27,026 nucleotides of DNA from JAKAXG01 sp035702985. Its GTDB lineage: Bacteria; Actinomycetota; Acidimicrobiia; Acidimicrobiales; Palsa-688. Location: the NCBI GenBank assembly GCA_035702985.1, contig DASSZD010000145.1:1-27026 (forward strand), given 5' to 3'. Shown here piece after piece: positions 13,599 to 24,018 of this stretch. The first letter of the stretch is position 1; each line of letters begins with the position of its first letter. Under the pieces are notes generated by a model. That model had not been told where the DNA came from. It saw only the letters and a program-made list of their open reading frames with translations, and ran no database searches. The position numbers were made by a program, and so were the translations under genes.

Positions 13599-14700
13599 CC
13601 AACCTGCAGAAGCTCTGCGCCCAGGAAGGCCAGAGCCCCTGGATCGACAACCTCAACCGGCCCAGCCTGCTGCACGGCGGGCTGCAGAAGCTGGTCGACC
13701 AGGGCATCAGAGGGGTGACCTCCAACCCCACCATCTTCCAGAAGGCCATGACCGGCTCCGACGCCTACGACGAGCAGTTCCGCCGGGTCATCGCCCGGGA
13801 CTCGGTGGAGTCGGCGTTCTGGGACATGGCCGTCGACGACGTGAAGAACGCGTGCGGTGTGCTGCGCCCGGTGCACGACTCCAGCGGCGGCCTGGACGGC
13901 TTCGTGTCGCTGGAGGTGGCCCCGTCGCTGGCCAGCCGGACCGACGAGACCATCGAGGCGGCCCGCAACCTGCACGAGCGCATCGCCCTGCCCAACCTGA
14001 TGGTCAAGATCCCGGCCACCGCCGAAGGGGTCCCGGCGGTGCAGAAGATGATCTCGGAGGGACGCAACATCAACGTCACCCTGATCTTCAGCCTGCCCCG
14101 CTACCAGGAGGTCATGGAGGCGTACCTGTCCGGGCTGGAGGCGCTGGCCGCCGCCGGCGGGGACCTGACCTCGGTGCACAGCGTGGCGTCGTTCTTCGTG
14201 AGCCGGGTGGACACCGAGGTGGACCGGCGCCTGGACAAGGCCGGGGCCGACGACGGCCTCCACGGCCGGGCCGCCCTGGCCCAGGCCAAGCTGGCCTACG
14301 AGCTGTTCCAGCAGACCTTCTCCGGTCCCCGCTGGGAGGCGCTGGCCGGCCAGGGAGCCAACCCGCAGCGGCCGCTGTGGGCTTCCACCTCCACCAAGAA
14401 CCCGGCCTACCCGGACCTGCTGTACGTGGACAACCTGATCGGCCCGCACACCGTCAACACCATGCCCGACGCCACCGTGGAGGCCTTTGTCGACCACGGG
14501 CGGGTGACCCGCAGCGTGGACAGCGACCTAGACGCCGCCCACCGGCTGCTCGAGGAGGAGCTGCCCGACGTCGGGATCGACATGGTCGACGTGTCGAAGG
14601 TGCTGGAGCAGGAAGGGGTGGCGTCGTTCGTGAAGAGCTGGGACGAGCTGATCCAGTCGCTCAGCGACAAGGCCAACTCCCTGTCAGGGGGAGAACCGGT

Positions 14701-14704
<4 letters not shown>
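13595..14704 (+). CDS. tal: transaldolase
   Basis: 369-aa class I aldolase transferring dihydroxyacetone units between sedoheptulose-7-P and glyceraldehyde-3-P. Schiff-base Lys138 lies in NLMVKIPAT; Asp18 in PWIDNLNR and TSNPTIFQKA (42–51) are the other active-site blocks, with STSTKNPAY and DLLYVDNLIGPHTVNTMP downstream. The length fits the longer actinobacterial type, which unlike TalB has these late blocks. GTG at 13595 overlaps the tkt stop (GTGA), so the two enzymes are probably made in step. Confidence 0.97.
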
Positions 14705-16220
<1,516 letters not shown>

Positions 16221-16221
<1 letters not shown>

Positions 16222-17204
16222 TGGCCGCCGCGGTGGCCGTGGACAGCTGGTCCGGCCAGGGCGTCCACCTGTCAGACGTGGCCGACGCCCTGAGCGACCT
16301 GCGGGACCAGTCCAGCGGCTACTCCTCCGAGGCCCGCACCGCGGTGATGACGCTGGTGGGGGTGGCGCTCAGCGACGAGGACGCCTACGGGGCGACCGGC
16401 GCGCTGCGGATCCTGGCCGGGCACCACCCGTCGAGGATCGTGCTGATCCGCCCCGATCCCGACCAGGTGGCCTCCCTCGGCGCCCGGGCCACTCTCTACG
16501 CCCTCGACACCGAGCACCACCGGGTCAACTTCGAGGAGCTGCTCCTGGAGGTGGGCGGCCAGGCGGCCAACCACCTGGACTCCCTGGTGGAGGCGTTCAC
16601 CCTGTCGGACCTGCCGGTCGCCGTCTGGTACGTCAACTCCATCCCGGTGGCCACCGACCCGCTGCTGTCGGTGGCGTCGGCCATTCTCATCGACAGCCGG
16701 GACGCCCCCGACCCGGGCCAGTTGCGCAGCCTGCTACAGCTGGCCCGCCGCCGCACCCTGGTGGACCTGTCGTGGAGCCGGTTGACCGCCTGGCGGGAGA
16801 TGCTGGCCGGTCTGTTCGAGCCGGCAGCCAACCGCCCGTGGCTGGAGTACATCGACTCGGCCGAGGTGGCGGGCAAGACCGGACCCCGCCGCCTGCTGGG
16901 CGGCTGGCTGACCGCCCAGACCGGCCTGCCTCCCCGCCGGATCACCCTGAGCGACGCCCGGCACGTGTCCATCCGGCTCAACTGCATCCGGGACGGGGCC
17001 GAGGCGACGTTCGCCGCCGAGCGGGTCGACGGTCAGCGCCTGGTCACGGCGGAGGCGATCCTGCCCGAGGGCGGCTCCATGCGCCTCACCACCTCCCTGC
17101 CGGAGGATCCGCTGGCCACGTCGCTGGCCAACGCCCTCACCCACCTGCGGCCCGATCCGGTGTGGGAACGGGCTTTGTCGTCGGCCACCGCTCTATCGGA
17201 CTAG
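16221..17204 (+). CDS. opcA: OpcA, glucose-6-phosphate dehydrogenase assembly protein
   Basis: 327 aa. OpcA binds and activates glucose-6-phosphate dehydrogenase in cyanobacteria and actinobacteria. Conserved features include ATGALRILAGHHPSRIVLI near residue 55, the central DLPVAVWYVNSIP and the HVSIRLNCIRDGAEATF segment. I chose GTG at 16221, which shares one base with the zwf stop (TAGTG) and has GGAGG at 16208–16212; other in-frame GTGs follow within 13 codons. The position directly after zwf and before pgl is the standard actinobacterial arrangement and supports the identity more than any single motif. Confidence 0.92.
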
Positions 17205-17222
17205 GCGGCCCGCCAGCCCGCC

Positions 17223-17228
17223 TAGTGT
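17223..17228 (+). promoter_or_regulatory. -10 box upstream of pgl
   Basis: TAGTGT ends 8 nt before the GTG at 17237, with no ribosome site between. It would give a leaderless internal transcript for pgl and the genes after it. Confidence 0.45.
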
Positions 17229-17236
17229 GCACAACC

Positions 17237-17902
17237 GTGAACGGAGAGTTGATCGTCGTCGACGACCTGCCCGGCGCTTTCGCGGAACATGTCATATCCG
17301 CCTACCAGTCGCGCCCTGACGATCTGTTCAGCTTCGCCCTGTCGGGCGGCGGCACGGCCCGCCCCTGCTACGAGCGCCTGGCCGAGGACAGCACCGACGC
17401 CATCGACTGGCTGTCGGTCAACGTGTACTGGGGCGACGAGCGGTGCGTGCCGCCCGACCACCCGGACTCCAACCAGCTGCTCGGCCGCCAGGCCCTCCTC
17501 GAGCGGGTGGGGGCCGCCAACGCGGTGTACCCGATGAGCTGCGAGGAGGGTCCCGACTCCTACCAGCTGCGCCTGGGCGAGGTGGGCAAGCTGGACGTCA
17601 TCCACCTGGGGATGGGCCCCGACGGTCACACCGCGTCGCTGTTCCCGAATTCGGTGGCCCTCGACGCCGACCCGGGCCAGCTCGTGGCCCTCAACGAGGA
17701 CCCGTCGGGGCGCAACGGGCACCCGCGCATGACCCTCACTTTTTCCGGGATAGCCCGCTCCAGGCTGGTGCTGTTCACCGTGGCCGGCGCCTCCAAGCGG
17801 GAGGCCCTCAAGGCGGTCATGGACGGGGCGGACCTGCCGGCGGCCCGGGTCACCGCCGACCGGGTCGTCTGGCTGGTGGACAGAGAAGCGCTGCCGGGCT
17901 AG
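17237..17902 (+). CDS. pgl: 6-phosphogluconolactonase
   Basis: 221 aa, DevB/SOL family enzyme hydrolysing 6-phosphogluconolactone, the zwf product. SGGGT (36–40) begins the sugar-isomerase-like fold, WGDERCVPPDHPDSN (65–79) and GMGPDGHTASLFP (125–137) are the two active-site signatures. It lies 32 nt after opcA. GTG at 17237 is chosen because the family N-terminus (LIVVDDLPGAFAEHV) begins right after it. Slightly shorter than usual (about 230–260 aa), but no motif is missing. Confidence 0.95.
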   Translation: MNGELIVVDDLPGAFAEHVISAYQSRPDDLFSFALSGGGTARPCYERLAEDSTDAIDWLSVNVYWGDERCVPPDHPDSNQLLGRQALLERVGAANAVYPMSCEEGPDSYQLRLGEVGKLDVIHLGMGPDGHTASLFPNSVALDADPGQLVALNEDPSGRNGHPRMTLTFSGIARSRLVLFTVAGASKREALKAVMDGADLPAARVTADRVVWLVDREALPG

Positions 17903-17904
17903 CC

Positions 17905-18945
17905 GTGGTCGCCGACGACCGTCAACTCAGCGATCTCCTGGACTCCATGGGGGTCCAGGCCAACCGGGACCAGCTGCTCGAGATCCTCGGGACGGTGCTG
18001 CGGATGGCCGCCAACGGCACCGACCGCCTGGACCTGAAGATCACCAACGCCGCCCTCAAGGAGATGGCCGAGGCGTTCGCCATGTTCGCCCCGTACCGCC
18101 ACATCCGCAAGATCACCATGTTCGGCTCGGCCCGGACGCTTCCGTCGGACCCCCTGTACGCCCAGGCCCGGGATCTGGCCCGGGTGCTGGCCGACCACGG
18201 CTGGTCCACCATGACCGGGGCCGGCCCGGGGATCATGGCCGCCGGCCTGGAGGGGGCCGGCCCGGACCGGGCGTTCGGGATCAACATCAGGCTGCCGTTC
18301 GAGCAGGACGCCAACCAGTTCATCAAGGACAACCCGAAGCTGGTCTCGATGAAGTACTTCTTCACCAGGAAGCTGCTGCTCATCAAGGAGTCCTTCGCCT
18401 ACGCCGTGCTGCCCGGCGGTTTCGGCACCCTCGACGAGGCGTTCGAGCTGCTCACGCTGATCCAGACCGGCAAGGCGGAGCCGGCGCCGGTGGTGCTGCT
18501 CGAGACCCCCGGCTACAGCTACTGGAAGGACTGGAGCCGCTTCCTCGCCGAGGAGGTCGAGTCCCGGGGGCTGATCAGCCCCGGTGACCGGAACCTGTTC
18601 AGCATCGCCGAGACGGTCGACGACGCCGCCTACGAGGTGCTGAACTTCTACCGCAACTACCACTCCCTGCGGTGGGTGGGCGAGACCCTGGTCCTGCGGC
18701 TGGAGAGCCGGCCGACCGAGGAGGAAGTGGCCGAGCTGTCCGAGCGGTTCGCCGACATCATGACCGGCGGCATCCGCCGGCTCGACGGCCCCCTGCCGGC
18801 GGAGCGGCGAAGCGACGACTTCCCGGAGCTGCCCCGGGTGGGGCTGCGCTTCGACCGGTTCTCCTACGCCCGGCTCCGCCAGCTGATCGACGCCCTCAAC
18901 GCCCTGCCGAGCGCCCCCCCGCCGGTCCGCGTCGGGGACCGGTGA
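17905..18945 (+). CDS. LOG-family nucleotide 5'-monophosphate nucleosidase
   Basis: 346 aa. The central domain has the Rossmann-like LOG motifs: MFGSAR (72–77), TGAGPGIM (104–111), and PGGFGTLDE (170–178), the PGGxGTxxE signature of phosphoribohydrolases. An N-terminal extension of about 70 residues and a C-terminal domain of about 100 set it apart from the short plant-type LOG proteins and make it closer to long nucleosidases such as PpnN, which release the base and ribose 5-phosphate from nucleotides. Ribose 5-phosphate would enter the neighbouring pentose phosphate enzymes. GTG at 17905 follows the pgl stop by 2 nt, and the stop overlaps the next gene by GTGA. Cytokinin-riboside activity is possible; 'lysine decarboxylase' labels are a known mistake for this family. 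Confidence 0.85.
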   Translation: MVADDRQLSDLLDSMGVQANRDQLLEILGTVLRMAANGTDRLDLKITNAALKEMAEAFAMFAPYRHIRKITMFGSARTLPSDPLYAQARDLARVLADHGWSTMTGAGPGIMAAGLEGAGPDRAFGINIRLPFEQDANQFIKDNPKLVSMKYFFTRKLLLIKESFAYAVLPGGFGTLDEAFELLTLIQTGKAEPAPVVLLETPGYSYWKDWSRFLAEEVESRGLISPGDRNLFSIAETVDDAAYEVLNFYRNYHSLRWVGETLVLRLESRPTEEEVAELSERFADIMTGGIRRLDGPLPAERRSDDFPELPRVGLRFDRFSYARLRQLIDALNALPSAPPPVRVGDR

Positions 18946-20993
18946 CCGCCACCCTCGCCGACCCGCTGACCGTCGGGTCGGTCACCGCCCCGTCCCGGGT
19001 GCTGTTCGGCCCCCACGAGACCAACCTCGGCGACGGCCGGCGCTTCAGCGCCCGCCACGTGGCGTACTACGCCCGCCGGGCCGCCGGCGGGGTCGGGGTG
19101 CTCGTCACCGAGACGGCGTCGGTGACGACCGACGACTGGCCCTACGAGCGGGCCCCGCTGGCGTCGGTGGCCGGCCCGGGCTGGCAGCAGGTGGCCCGGG
19201 CCTGCGCCCCCCACGGCACGGTGGTGCTGGCCGGTATCGGCCACGCCGGCGGCCAGGGCAGCAGCGCCTTCTCCCAGGAGGTCATGTGGGCCCCGTCCCG
19301 GGTGGCCGACGTGGTGACCAGGGAACCGCCGGCCGAGCTGGAGGAGCAGGCCATCGCCGGGCTGGTGGCGGCCTTCGCCGCCGCCGCCGAGGAGGCCGTG
19401 GAGGCGGGCCTGGCGGGGGTGGAGATCGACGCCGGGGCCTGGTCGCTGCTCCGCCAGTTCCACTCCGGGCTCACCAACCTGAGGGCGGACCGCTTCGGCG
19501 CGGACCGGCTGCTGTTCACCCGTCAGGTGATCGCCGCGGTACGCCGGGCGGCCGGCCCGGGCGGGGTGGTGGCGCTGCGCCTCTCCTGCGACGAGCTGGC
19601 CCCGTGGGCCGGGGTCACCCCCGAACAGGCGGCCGCCATGGTGGCCGAGCTGGCGCCGAGCGTGGACCTGCTGACCGTGGTGCGGGCCGGCCCGTACTCC
19701 AGCGCCGCCTACCGGCCCGACGCCCACACCGGGGCCGGTTTCAACCGGGAGCTGTGCCGCCAGATGCGTCGGGCCGCGGCGGGGGCGACCCCGGTGGTGC
19801 TGCAGGGCAGCGTGGTCGACCCGGCCATGGCGGCCACCGCCCTGGCCGACGGGACCTGCGACGCGGTGGAGATGACCAGGGCCCTGATCGCCGACGCCGG
19901 CCTGCCCGCCAAGGTGCGAGCCGGGGCGGCGGACCGGGTCCGGCCGTGCATCCGGTGCAACCAGGCGTGCCGGGTGCGCGACAACCGCAACCCGGTCGTG
20001 TCGTGCGTGGTGGACCCGGCGTCGGGTCACGAGACCGAGGAACCGTTCGAGCCTCCGGCGGCCGCCCCGGGCGGGCCCCCGGTGCTGATAGTGGGAGCCG
20101 GGCCGGCCGGCCTGGAATGCGCCCGGGTGCTGGCCGGGGCCGGCCGGCCGGTGGTGGTGGCCGAACGGTGCCCCGAACCGGGCGGGACGCTGGCCCGGGC
20201 CGCCCGGGGACCGGGCCGGGAGACCCTGCGGGAGGCCACCGACTGGCTGCACACCGAGGCCGTCCGGCTGGGGGCGGCGTTCCGCACGGGCCAGGCCGTG
20301 GGTGCCGGGGACGTGCGGCGGATGCTGGCCGAGGGCGGCCAGGTGGTGCTGGCCACCGGGTCGCGCCCGGTGTCCGACCGCTACCCCGACGCCGGCACCC
20401 CGGTGGTGGACGCCCTGGCCGTGCTGAGCGACCAGGCCGGCCCGGACGGCCTGCCCGACGGCCCGGTCGTGGTGGTCGACCCGGTCGGCGACGCCGTCGG
20501 GGTGAACCTGGCGGAGTGGCTGGCCCTGGCCGGCCGGACCGTGACCCTGGTCGCTCCGGACCCGGTGGCGGGCACCCAGCTGGCCCGCACCGGTGACCTG
20601 GCCGACGCCAACGGGCGGCTGCAGCGGGCCGGCGTGGATCGCCGCCTGCGCCGGCTGGTGCGCCGGGTGGGCGACGGCGTGGTGGCGGTGGAGGACGCGT
20701 GGACCGGCGAGCCGGCCGAGATCCCCGCCTCGGTGGTGGTCGACTGCGGCCACCGGCTGCCCGAGGAGTCGCTGTACCTGGAGCTGGGCGATCCCCGGAT
20801 CCCCCGGGCCGGCGACTGCGTGGCGCCCCGCTCCCTGCTGGAGGCGGTCCTGGAGGGCCGCCGGGCCGCCCTGGGCCTGCTCGGCGTGGACACCGGCCCG
20901 GCCGCCCGCCACGCTGCCGGCCCGCATTCCCCGGGGGGCCCGCAGCCCCCGGCCGGCCCGCAGTCAGCGGGCGCCACGGGGGCGCCGCTGTGA
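18942..20993 (+). CDS. FadH/old-yellow-enzyme family flavoprotein 1
   Basis: 683 aa. Domains in order: OYE-type FMN barrel (about 5–330), a [4Fe-4S] site C336, C339, C343, C355 (CIRCNQAC…C), and an FAD/NAD(P) domain with GAGPAG (385–390). This is the layout of 2,4-dienoyl-CoA reductase and trimethylamine dehydrogenase. The pair of these genes resembles the 'mycofactocin system FadH/OYE oxidoreductase 1 and 2' families (TIGR03996/TIGR03997), whose substrates are unknown. The barrel is unusual: the normal SPxxNxRxDxYGGS is replaced by SGLTNLRADRFGADR (175–189) and the preceding HGYL-like region is DAGAWSLL. A Pro/Gly-rich tail of about 25 residues ends the protein. GTG at 18942 overlaps the LOG stop (GTGA), and its stop overlaps the next start. 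Confidence 0.85.
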   Translation: MTATLADPLTVGSVTAPSRVLFGPHETNLGDGRRFSARHVAYYARRAAGGVGVLVTETASVTTDDWPYERAPLASVAGPGWQQVARACAPHGTVVLAGIGHAGGQGSSAFSQEVMWAPSRVADVVTREPPAELEEQAIAGLVAAFAAAAEEAVEAGLAGVEIDAGAWSLLRQFHSGLTNLRADRFGADRLLFTRQVIAAVRRAAGPGGVVALRLSCDELAPWAGVTPEQAAAMVAELAPSVDLLTVVRAGPYSSAAYRPDAHTGAGFNRELCRQMRRAAAGATPVVLQGSVVDPAMAATALADGTCDAVEMTRALIADAGLPAKVRAGAADRVRPCIRCNQACRVRDNRNPVVSCVVDPASGHETEEPFEPPAAAPGGPPVLIVGAGPAGLECARVLAGAGRPVVVAERCPEPGGTLARAARGPGRETLREATDWLHTEAVRLGAAFRTGQAVGAGDVRRMLAEGGQVVLATGSRPVSDRYPDAGTPVVDALAVLSDQAGPDGLPDGPVVVVDPVGDAVGVNLAEWLALAGRTVTLVAPDPVAGTQLARTGDLADANGRLQRAGVDRRLRRLVRRVGDGVVAVEDAWTGEPAEIPASVVVDCGHRLPEESLYLELGDPRIPRAGDCVAPRSLLEAVLEGRRAALGLLGVDTGPAARHAAGPHSPGGPQPPAGPQSAGATGAPL

Positions 20994-22954
20994 GCGCCGG
21001 CGGCCGGTACCGGCACCTGTTCACACCCATGCGGATCGGTTCCCTGACGGTCCGGAACCGCATCGTGTTCTCGGCCCACCTGACCAACTACGCCACCCAG
21101 GACGGCCGGCCCAGCGACCAGCACGCCGCCTACTACGCCGCCCGGGCGGCGGGAGGGGCCGGGCTGATCATCACCGAGGAGCACTCCACCCACCCCACCG
21201 ACTGGCCCTACGAGAAGCTGATCCACGGCTTCCACCCCGAGGTGATCCCCGGGTACCGGCGCATCACCGACGCCGTCCACGCCCACGACACGCCCATCCT
21301 GGCCCAGATCAACCACAACGGCGGCCAGGCGTCCAGCATGTACACCCGCCTGCCGGTGTGGGCGCCCAGCCCGGTGCCCGACCCGCTGTTCCGGGAGGTA
21401 CCCAAGGCGGTGGAGCAGCACGAGATCGCCGAGATCGTGGCCGGCTACGCCCGGGTGGCCGAGCACTGCATGCTCGGCGGTTTCGACGGTATCGAGCTGC
21501 AGTGCTCGCACTCGTCGATCGTGAGGGGGTTCCTGTCCCCCGCCACCAACCTGCGGACCGACCGGTACGGGGGCAGCCTGGCCAACCGGGCCCGGTTGCT
21601 GCTGGAGATCGTCGGGGCGGTCCGGGAGGCCATCGGCGCCGGCCCGGTGCTGGGCGTGCGCCTGTGCGGGGACGAGCTGATCGAGCGGGGCACCACCATC
21701 GCCGAGGCGGTGGAGGTGGCCCGCATGGTGGAGGCGTCGGGGGGCGTCGACTACATCAACACCTCGATCGGGGTGGCCACCGCCACCCTGTACATGATCG
21801 AGGCCAGCATGCAGATCCCGCCCGGCTACGCCATGTTCATCCCGAGCGCCATCCGCCAGGCGGTGAGCCTGCCGGTGGTCGGGGTGGGCCGGTTCAAGGA
21901 CCCCCTGCAGGCCGACCGGGCCCTGGCGGCCGGCCAGTGCGACCTGATCGGGGTGGTGCGGGGCCAGATCGCCGACCCGGACTTCGCGGCCAAGGCCCGG
22001 GCCGGCCACGCCACCGAGATCCGCACCTGCCTCTCCTGCAACCAGGAGTGCGTGGGCCGTATGGGGCTCAACCGCTGGTTGGGCTGCATCGAGAACCCCC
22101 GCACCGGGCGGGAGTCGGTGCCGGTCCCGGCCCCCCGCCGGCCGGGGCGGCGGGTGGTGGTGGTCGGCGGCGGCCCGGCCGGGCTGCAGGCGGCGGTGAC
22201 CGCCGCCGAGCGGGGCCACCGGGTGACCCTGCTGGAGCGCCACAGCCGGCTGGGCGGCCAGATCCCGACCGCCGCCAGCGTCCCCAGCCGGGCCGAGCTG
22301 CTCGACATCACCCGCAACCTGGCGGCCGCGGCCGGCCGGCTGGCGGTCGACGTCCGCACCGGGGTGGACGCCGACCCGGCCACCGTGGCCGCCCTGGAAC
22401 CGGACGTGATCGTGCTGGCCACCGGGGCCCGCCCCAGCCGGCCGTGGTGGGCCGGGGAGCACCCCAACGTGGTCGACGTGCGCGACGTGCTCGAGGGTCG
22501 GGCCGAGCCGGCCGGGCGGGTGGTGGTGGTGGACGAGCTGGGCTTCCACCAGGCCACGTCGGTGGCCGAGCTGCTGGCCGACCGGGGCTGCGCGGTCGAG
22601 GTGGTGACCAGCGGGATGGTCGTGGGCCAGGACCTGGGGATCACCTTGGACCTCGAGACCTGGAACGTGCGGGCCGCCGCCAAGGGCATCGCCCAGGCGA
22701 CCGACCTGGTGGCCATGGGCACCGAGGACTCGGACAAAGGGCTGCTCCTGCGGCTGCAGCACCACCCCACCGGCACCGAGCGCGACCGGGACTGCGACTG
22801 GGTGGTGGCGGTCACCCATCAACAGCCGGAGGACGACCTGTGGCGGGCCCTGTCCGGGGGGCCGGTCCCGGTGCACCGCGTCGGCGACTGCCTGGCCCCC
22901 CGCCGGGCCCACGCCGCGGTGATCGAGGGCCATCGGGTGGCGGTGAGCCTGTGA
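20990..22954 (+). CDS. FadH/old-yellow-enzyme family flavoprotein 2
   Basis: 654 aa, same three-part layout as its neighbour: OYE barrel (about 8–340), [4Fe-4S] ligands C347, C350, C354, C366, and an FAD/NAD(P) domain with GGGPAG (393–398). Here the barrel is canonical: RGFLSPATNLRTDRYGGSLANR (179–200) keeps the FMN and substrate motifs missing in the first protein, with His174 in QCSHSS upstream. The two proteins are clearly homologous (THPTDWPYE versus TTDDWPYE; SCNQEC versus RCNQAC), so they may form a heteromer. Because ETF genes follow, a dehydrogenase like trimethylamine dehydrogenase that passes electrons to ETF is as likely as a reductase. GTG at 20990 overlaps the previous stop. Confidence 0.87.
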   Translation: MSAGGRYRHLFTPMRIGSLTVRNRIVFSAHLTNYATQDGRPSDQHAAYYAARAAGGAGLIITEEHSTHPTDWPYEKLIHGFHPEVIPGYRRITDAVHAHDTPILAQINHNGGQASSMYTRLPVWAPSPVPDPLFREVPKAVEQHEIAEIVAGYARVAEHCMLGGFDGIELQCSHSSIVRGFLSPATNLRTDRYGGSLANRARLLLEIVGAVREAIGAGPVLGVRLCGDELIERGTTIAEAVEVARMVEASGGVDYINTSIGVATATLYMIEASMQIPPGYAMFIPSAIRQAVSLPVVGVGRFKDPLQADRALAAGQCDLIGVVRGQIADPDFAAKARAGHATEIRTCLSCNQECVGRMGLNRWLGCIENPRTGRESVPVPAPRRPGRRVVVVGGGPAGLQAAVTAAERGHRVTLLERHSRLGGQIPTAASVPSRAELLDITRNLAAAAGRLAVDVRTGVDADPATVAALEPDVIVLATGARPSRPWWAGEHPNVVDVRDVLEGRAEPAGRVVVVDELGFHQATSVAELLADRGCAVEVVTSGMVVGQDLGITLDLETWNVRAAAKGIAQATDLVAMGTEDSDKGLLLRLQHHPTGTERDRDCDWVVAVTHQQPEDDLWRALSGGPVPVHRVGDCLAPRRAHAAVIEGHRVAVSL

Positions 22955-24018
22955 ACGGTCCCGTCCCGGACGACCGGCCCCCGGACGGGCCGCCCGCCAC
23001 GGCACCAGCCCAGTCCGCGGCGATAGGGGTCCGGTCCGGTCCCGTCCCGGACGGCCGGCCCGTGGCGGTGGTGGTGGCCCGGTCCGGGCGGCCCCCGGCC
23101 GGGGCGGACGAGGCGGTGGCCGAGGCCGGCGGGGAGGCCGTGGTCATGGGCTCCGGCGCCCTGGAGGCCGCCGGGCGGCTGCCGAGCGCCCGGCGGGTGT
23201 GGTGGGCCGAGACGGCCACCGGTGCCGGCCCGCTGGCTGCGGTGCTGGCCCCGGTGGTGGCGGGCTGCCCGCTGGTGGTCCTGCCCGGCTCCCCCGACGG
23301 CCGGGACCTGGCCCCCCGCCTGGCCGCCCGGCTGGGATGGCCGCTCCTGGCCGGGACGGTGGGGTGCCAGCTGGTGGACGGCCGGCCGACGGCCGAGCTG
23401 CTGCGCGCCGACGGCCGGGTGGTGGTGCCGGTATCGACCGGGGGGCCGGCGGTGGCCACCCTGTGGCCCGGCGCCCGCAGCCCGGAACCGGCCGGCGCCG
23501 AGCCGGAGCTGATCGGCCTGGACCTCCCCTCCCCCGCCACCCCGACCGGCGAGGATGCCGGCCGCCTGATCGAACCGGACCCGGCCACCATGGACCTGGC
23601 CGAGGCCCCCCGGGTGCTGGGCGGGGGCGCCGGCCTGGTACCGCCGGGGACGCCGGACGACCGGGCCCGGGAGGTGTTCGCCCTGCTCAGCGGGGTGGCC
23701 GCCGCCCTGGGGGCGTCGGCCGGGGCCACCCGGGTGGTCACCGACGCCGGCTGGATGGGATACGACCGCCAGATCGGCACGACCGGCGTCACCCTCGACC
23801 CCGAGCTCTACGTGGCCCTGGGCGTGTCCGGCGCCAGCCAACACGTCGGCGGGCTGGGCGCCCCCCGCCACCTGGTCAGCGTCAACGTGGACCCGTCGTG
23901 CCCCATGACCGCCATGGCCGACCTGGGCCTGGTGACCGACGCCCCGGCCCTGCTGGTGGAGCTGGCCCGCCGGCTGGGCGTGCCGGTGCCGTCCGACATC
24001 GAAAGGGCTGAGGCGTGA
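22951..24018 (+). CDS. etfA: electron transfer flavoprotein alpha subunit
   Basis: 355 aa. The C-terminal FAD domain is clear: SGVAAALGASAGATRVVTDAGW, then IGTTGVTLDPELYVALGVSGASQH and later VNVDPSCPMTAMADLGLVTD follow the EtfA signature. The N-terminal domain is recognisable but poorly conserved, and Pro/Ala/Gly-rich. GTG at 22951 overlaps the stop of the second OYE gene (GTGA). The first 37 residues contain an in-frame duplication: GPVPD-D/G-RP occurs at residues 3 and 30, from 24-bp copies at 22957–22980 and 23038–23061 with one mismatch. The protein pairs with EtfB at 25687, unusually separated from it by fixC and fixX. It would receive electrons from the OYE-type enzymes. Confidence 0.87.
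   Translation: MNGPVPDDRPPDGPPATAPAQSAAIGVRSGPVPDGRPVAVVVARSGRPPAGADEAVAEAGGEAVVMGSGALEAAGRLPSARRVWWAETATGAGPLAAVLAPVVAGCPLVVLPGSPDGRDLAPRLAARLGWPLLAGTVGCQLVDGRPTAELLRADGRVVVPVSTGGPAVATLWPGARSPEPAGAEPELIGLDLPSPATPTGEDAGRLIEPDPATMDLAEAPRVLGGGAGLVPPGTPDDRAREVFALLSGVAAALGASAGATRVVTDAGWMGYDRQIGTTGVTLDPELYVALGVSGASQHVGGLGAPRHLVSVNVDPSCPMTAMADLGLVTDAPALLVELARRLGVPVPSDIERAEA

Noticed and set aside
17905..18945. Lysine decarboxylase
   Set aside because: The PGGxGTxxE motif is that of LOG phosphoribohydrolases; no pyridoxal phosphate site is present.
20593..24018. A 1,141-codon giant protein ending in EtfA
   Set aside because: The first 780 codons run through the second OYE gene in another frame and show no domain; the EtfA start overlaps the OYE stop.
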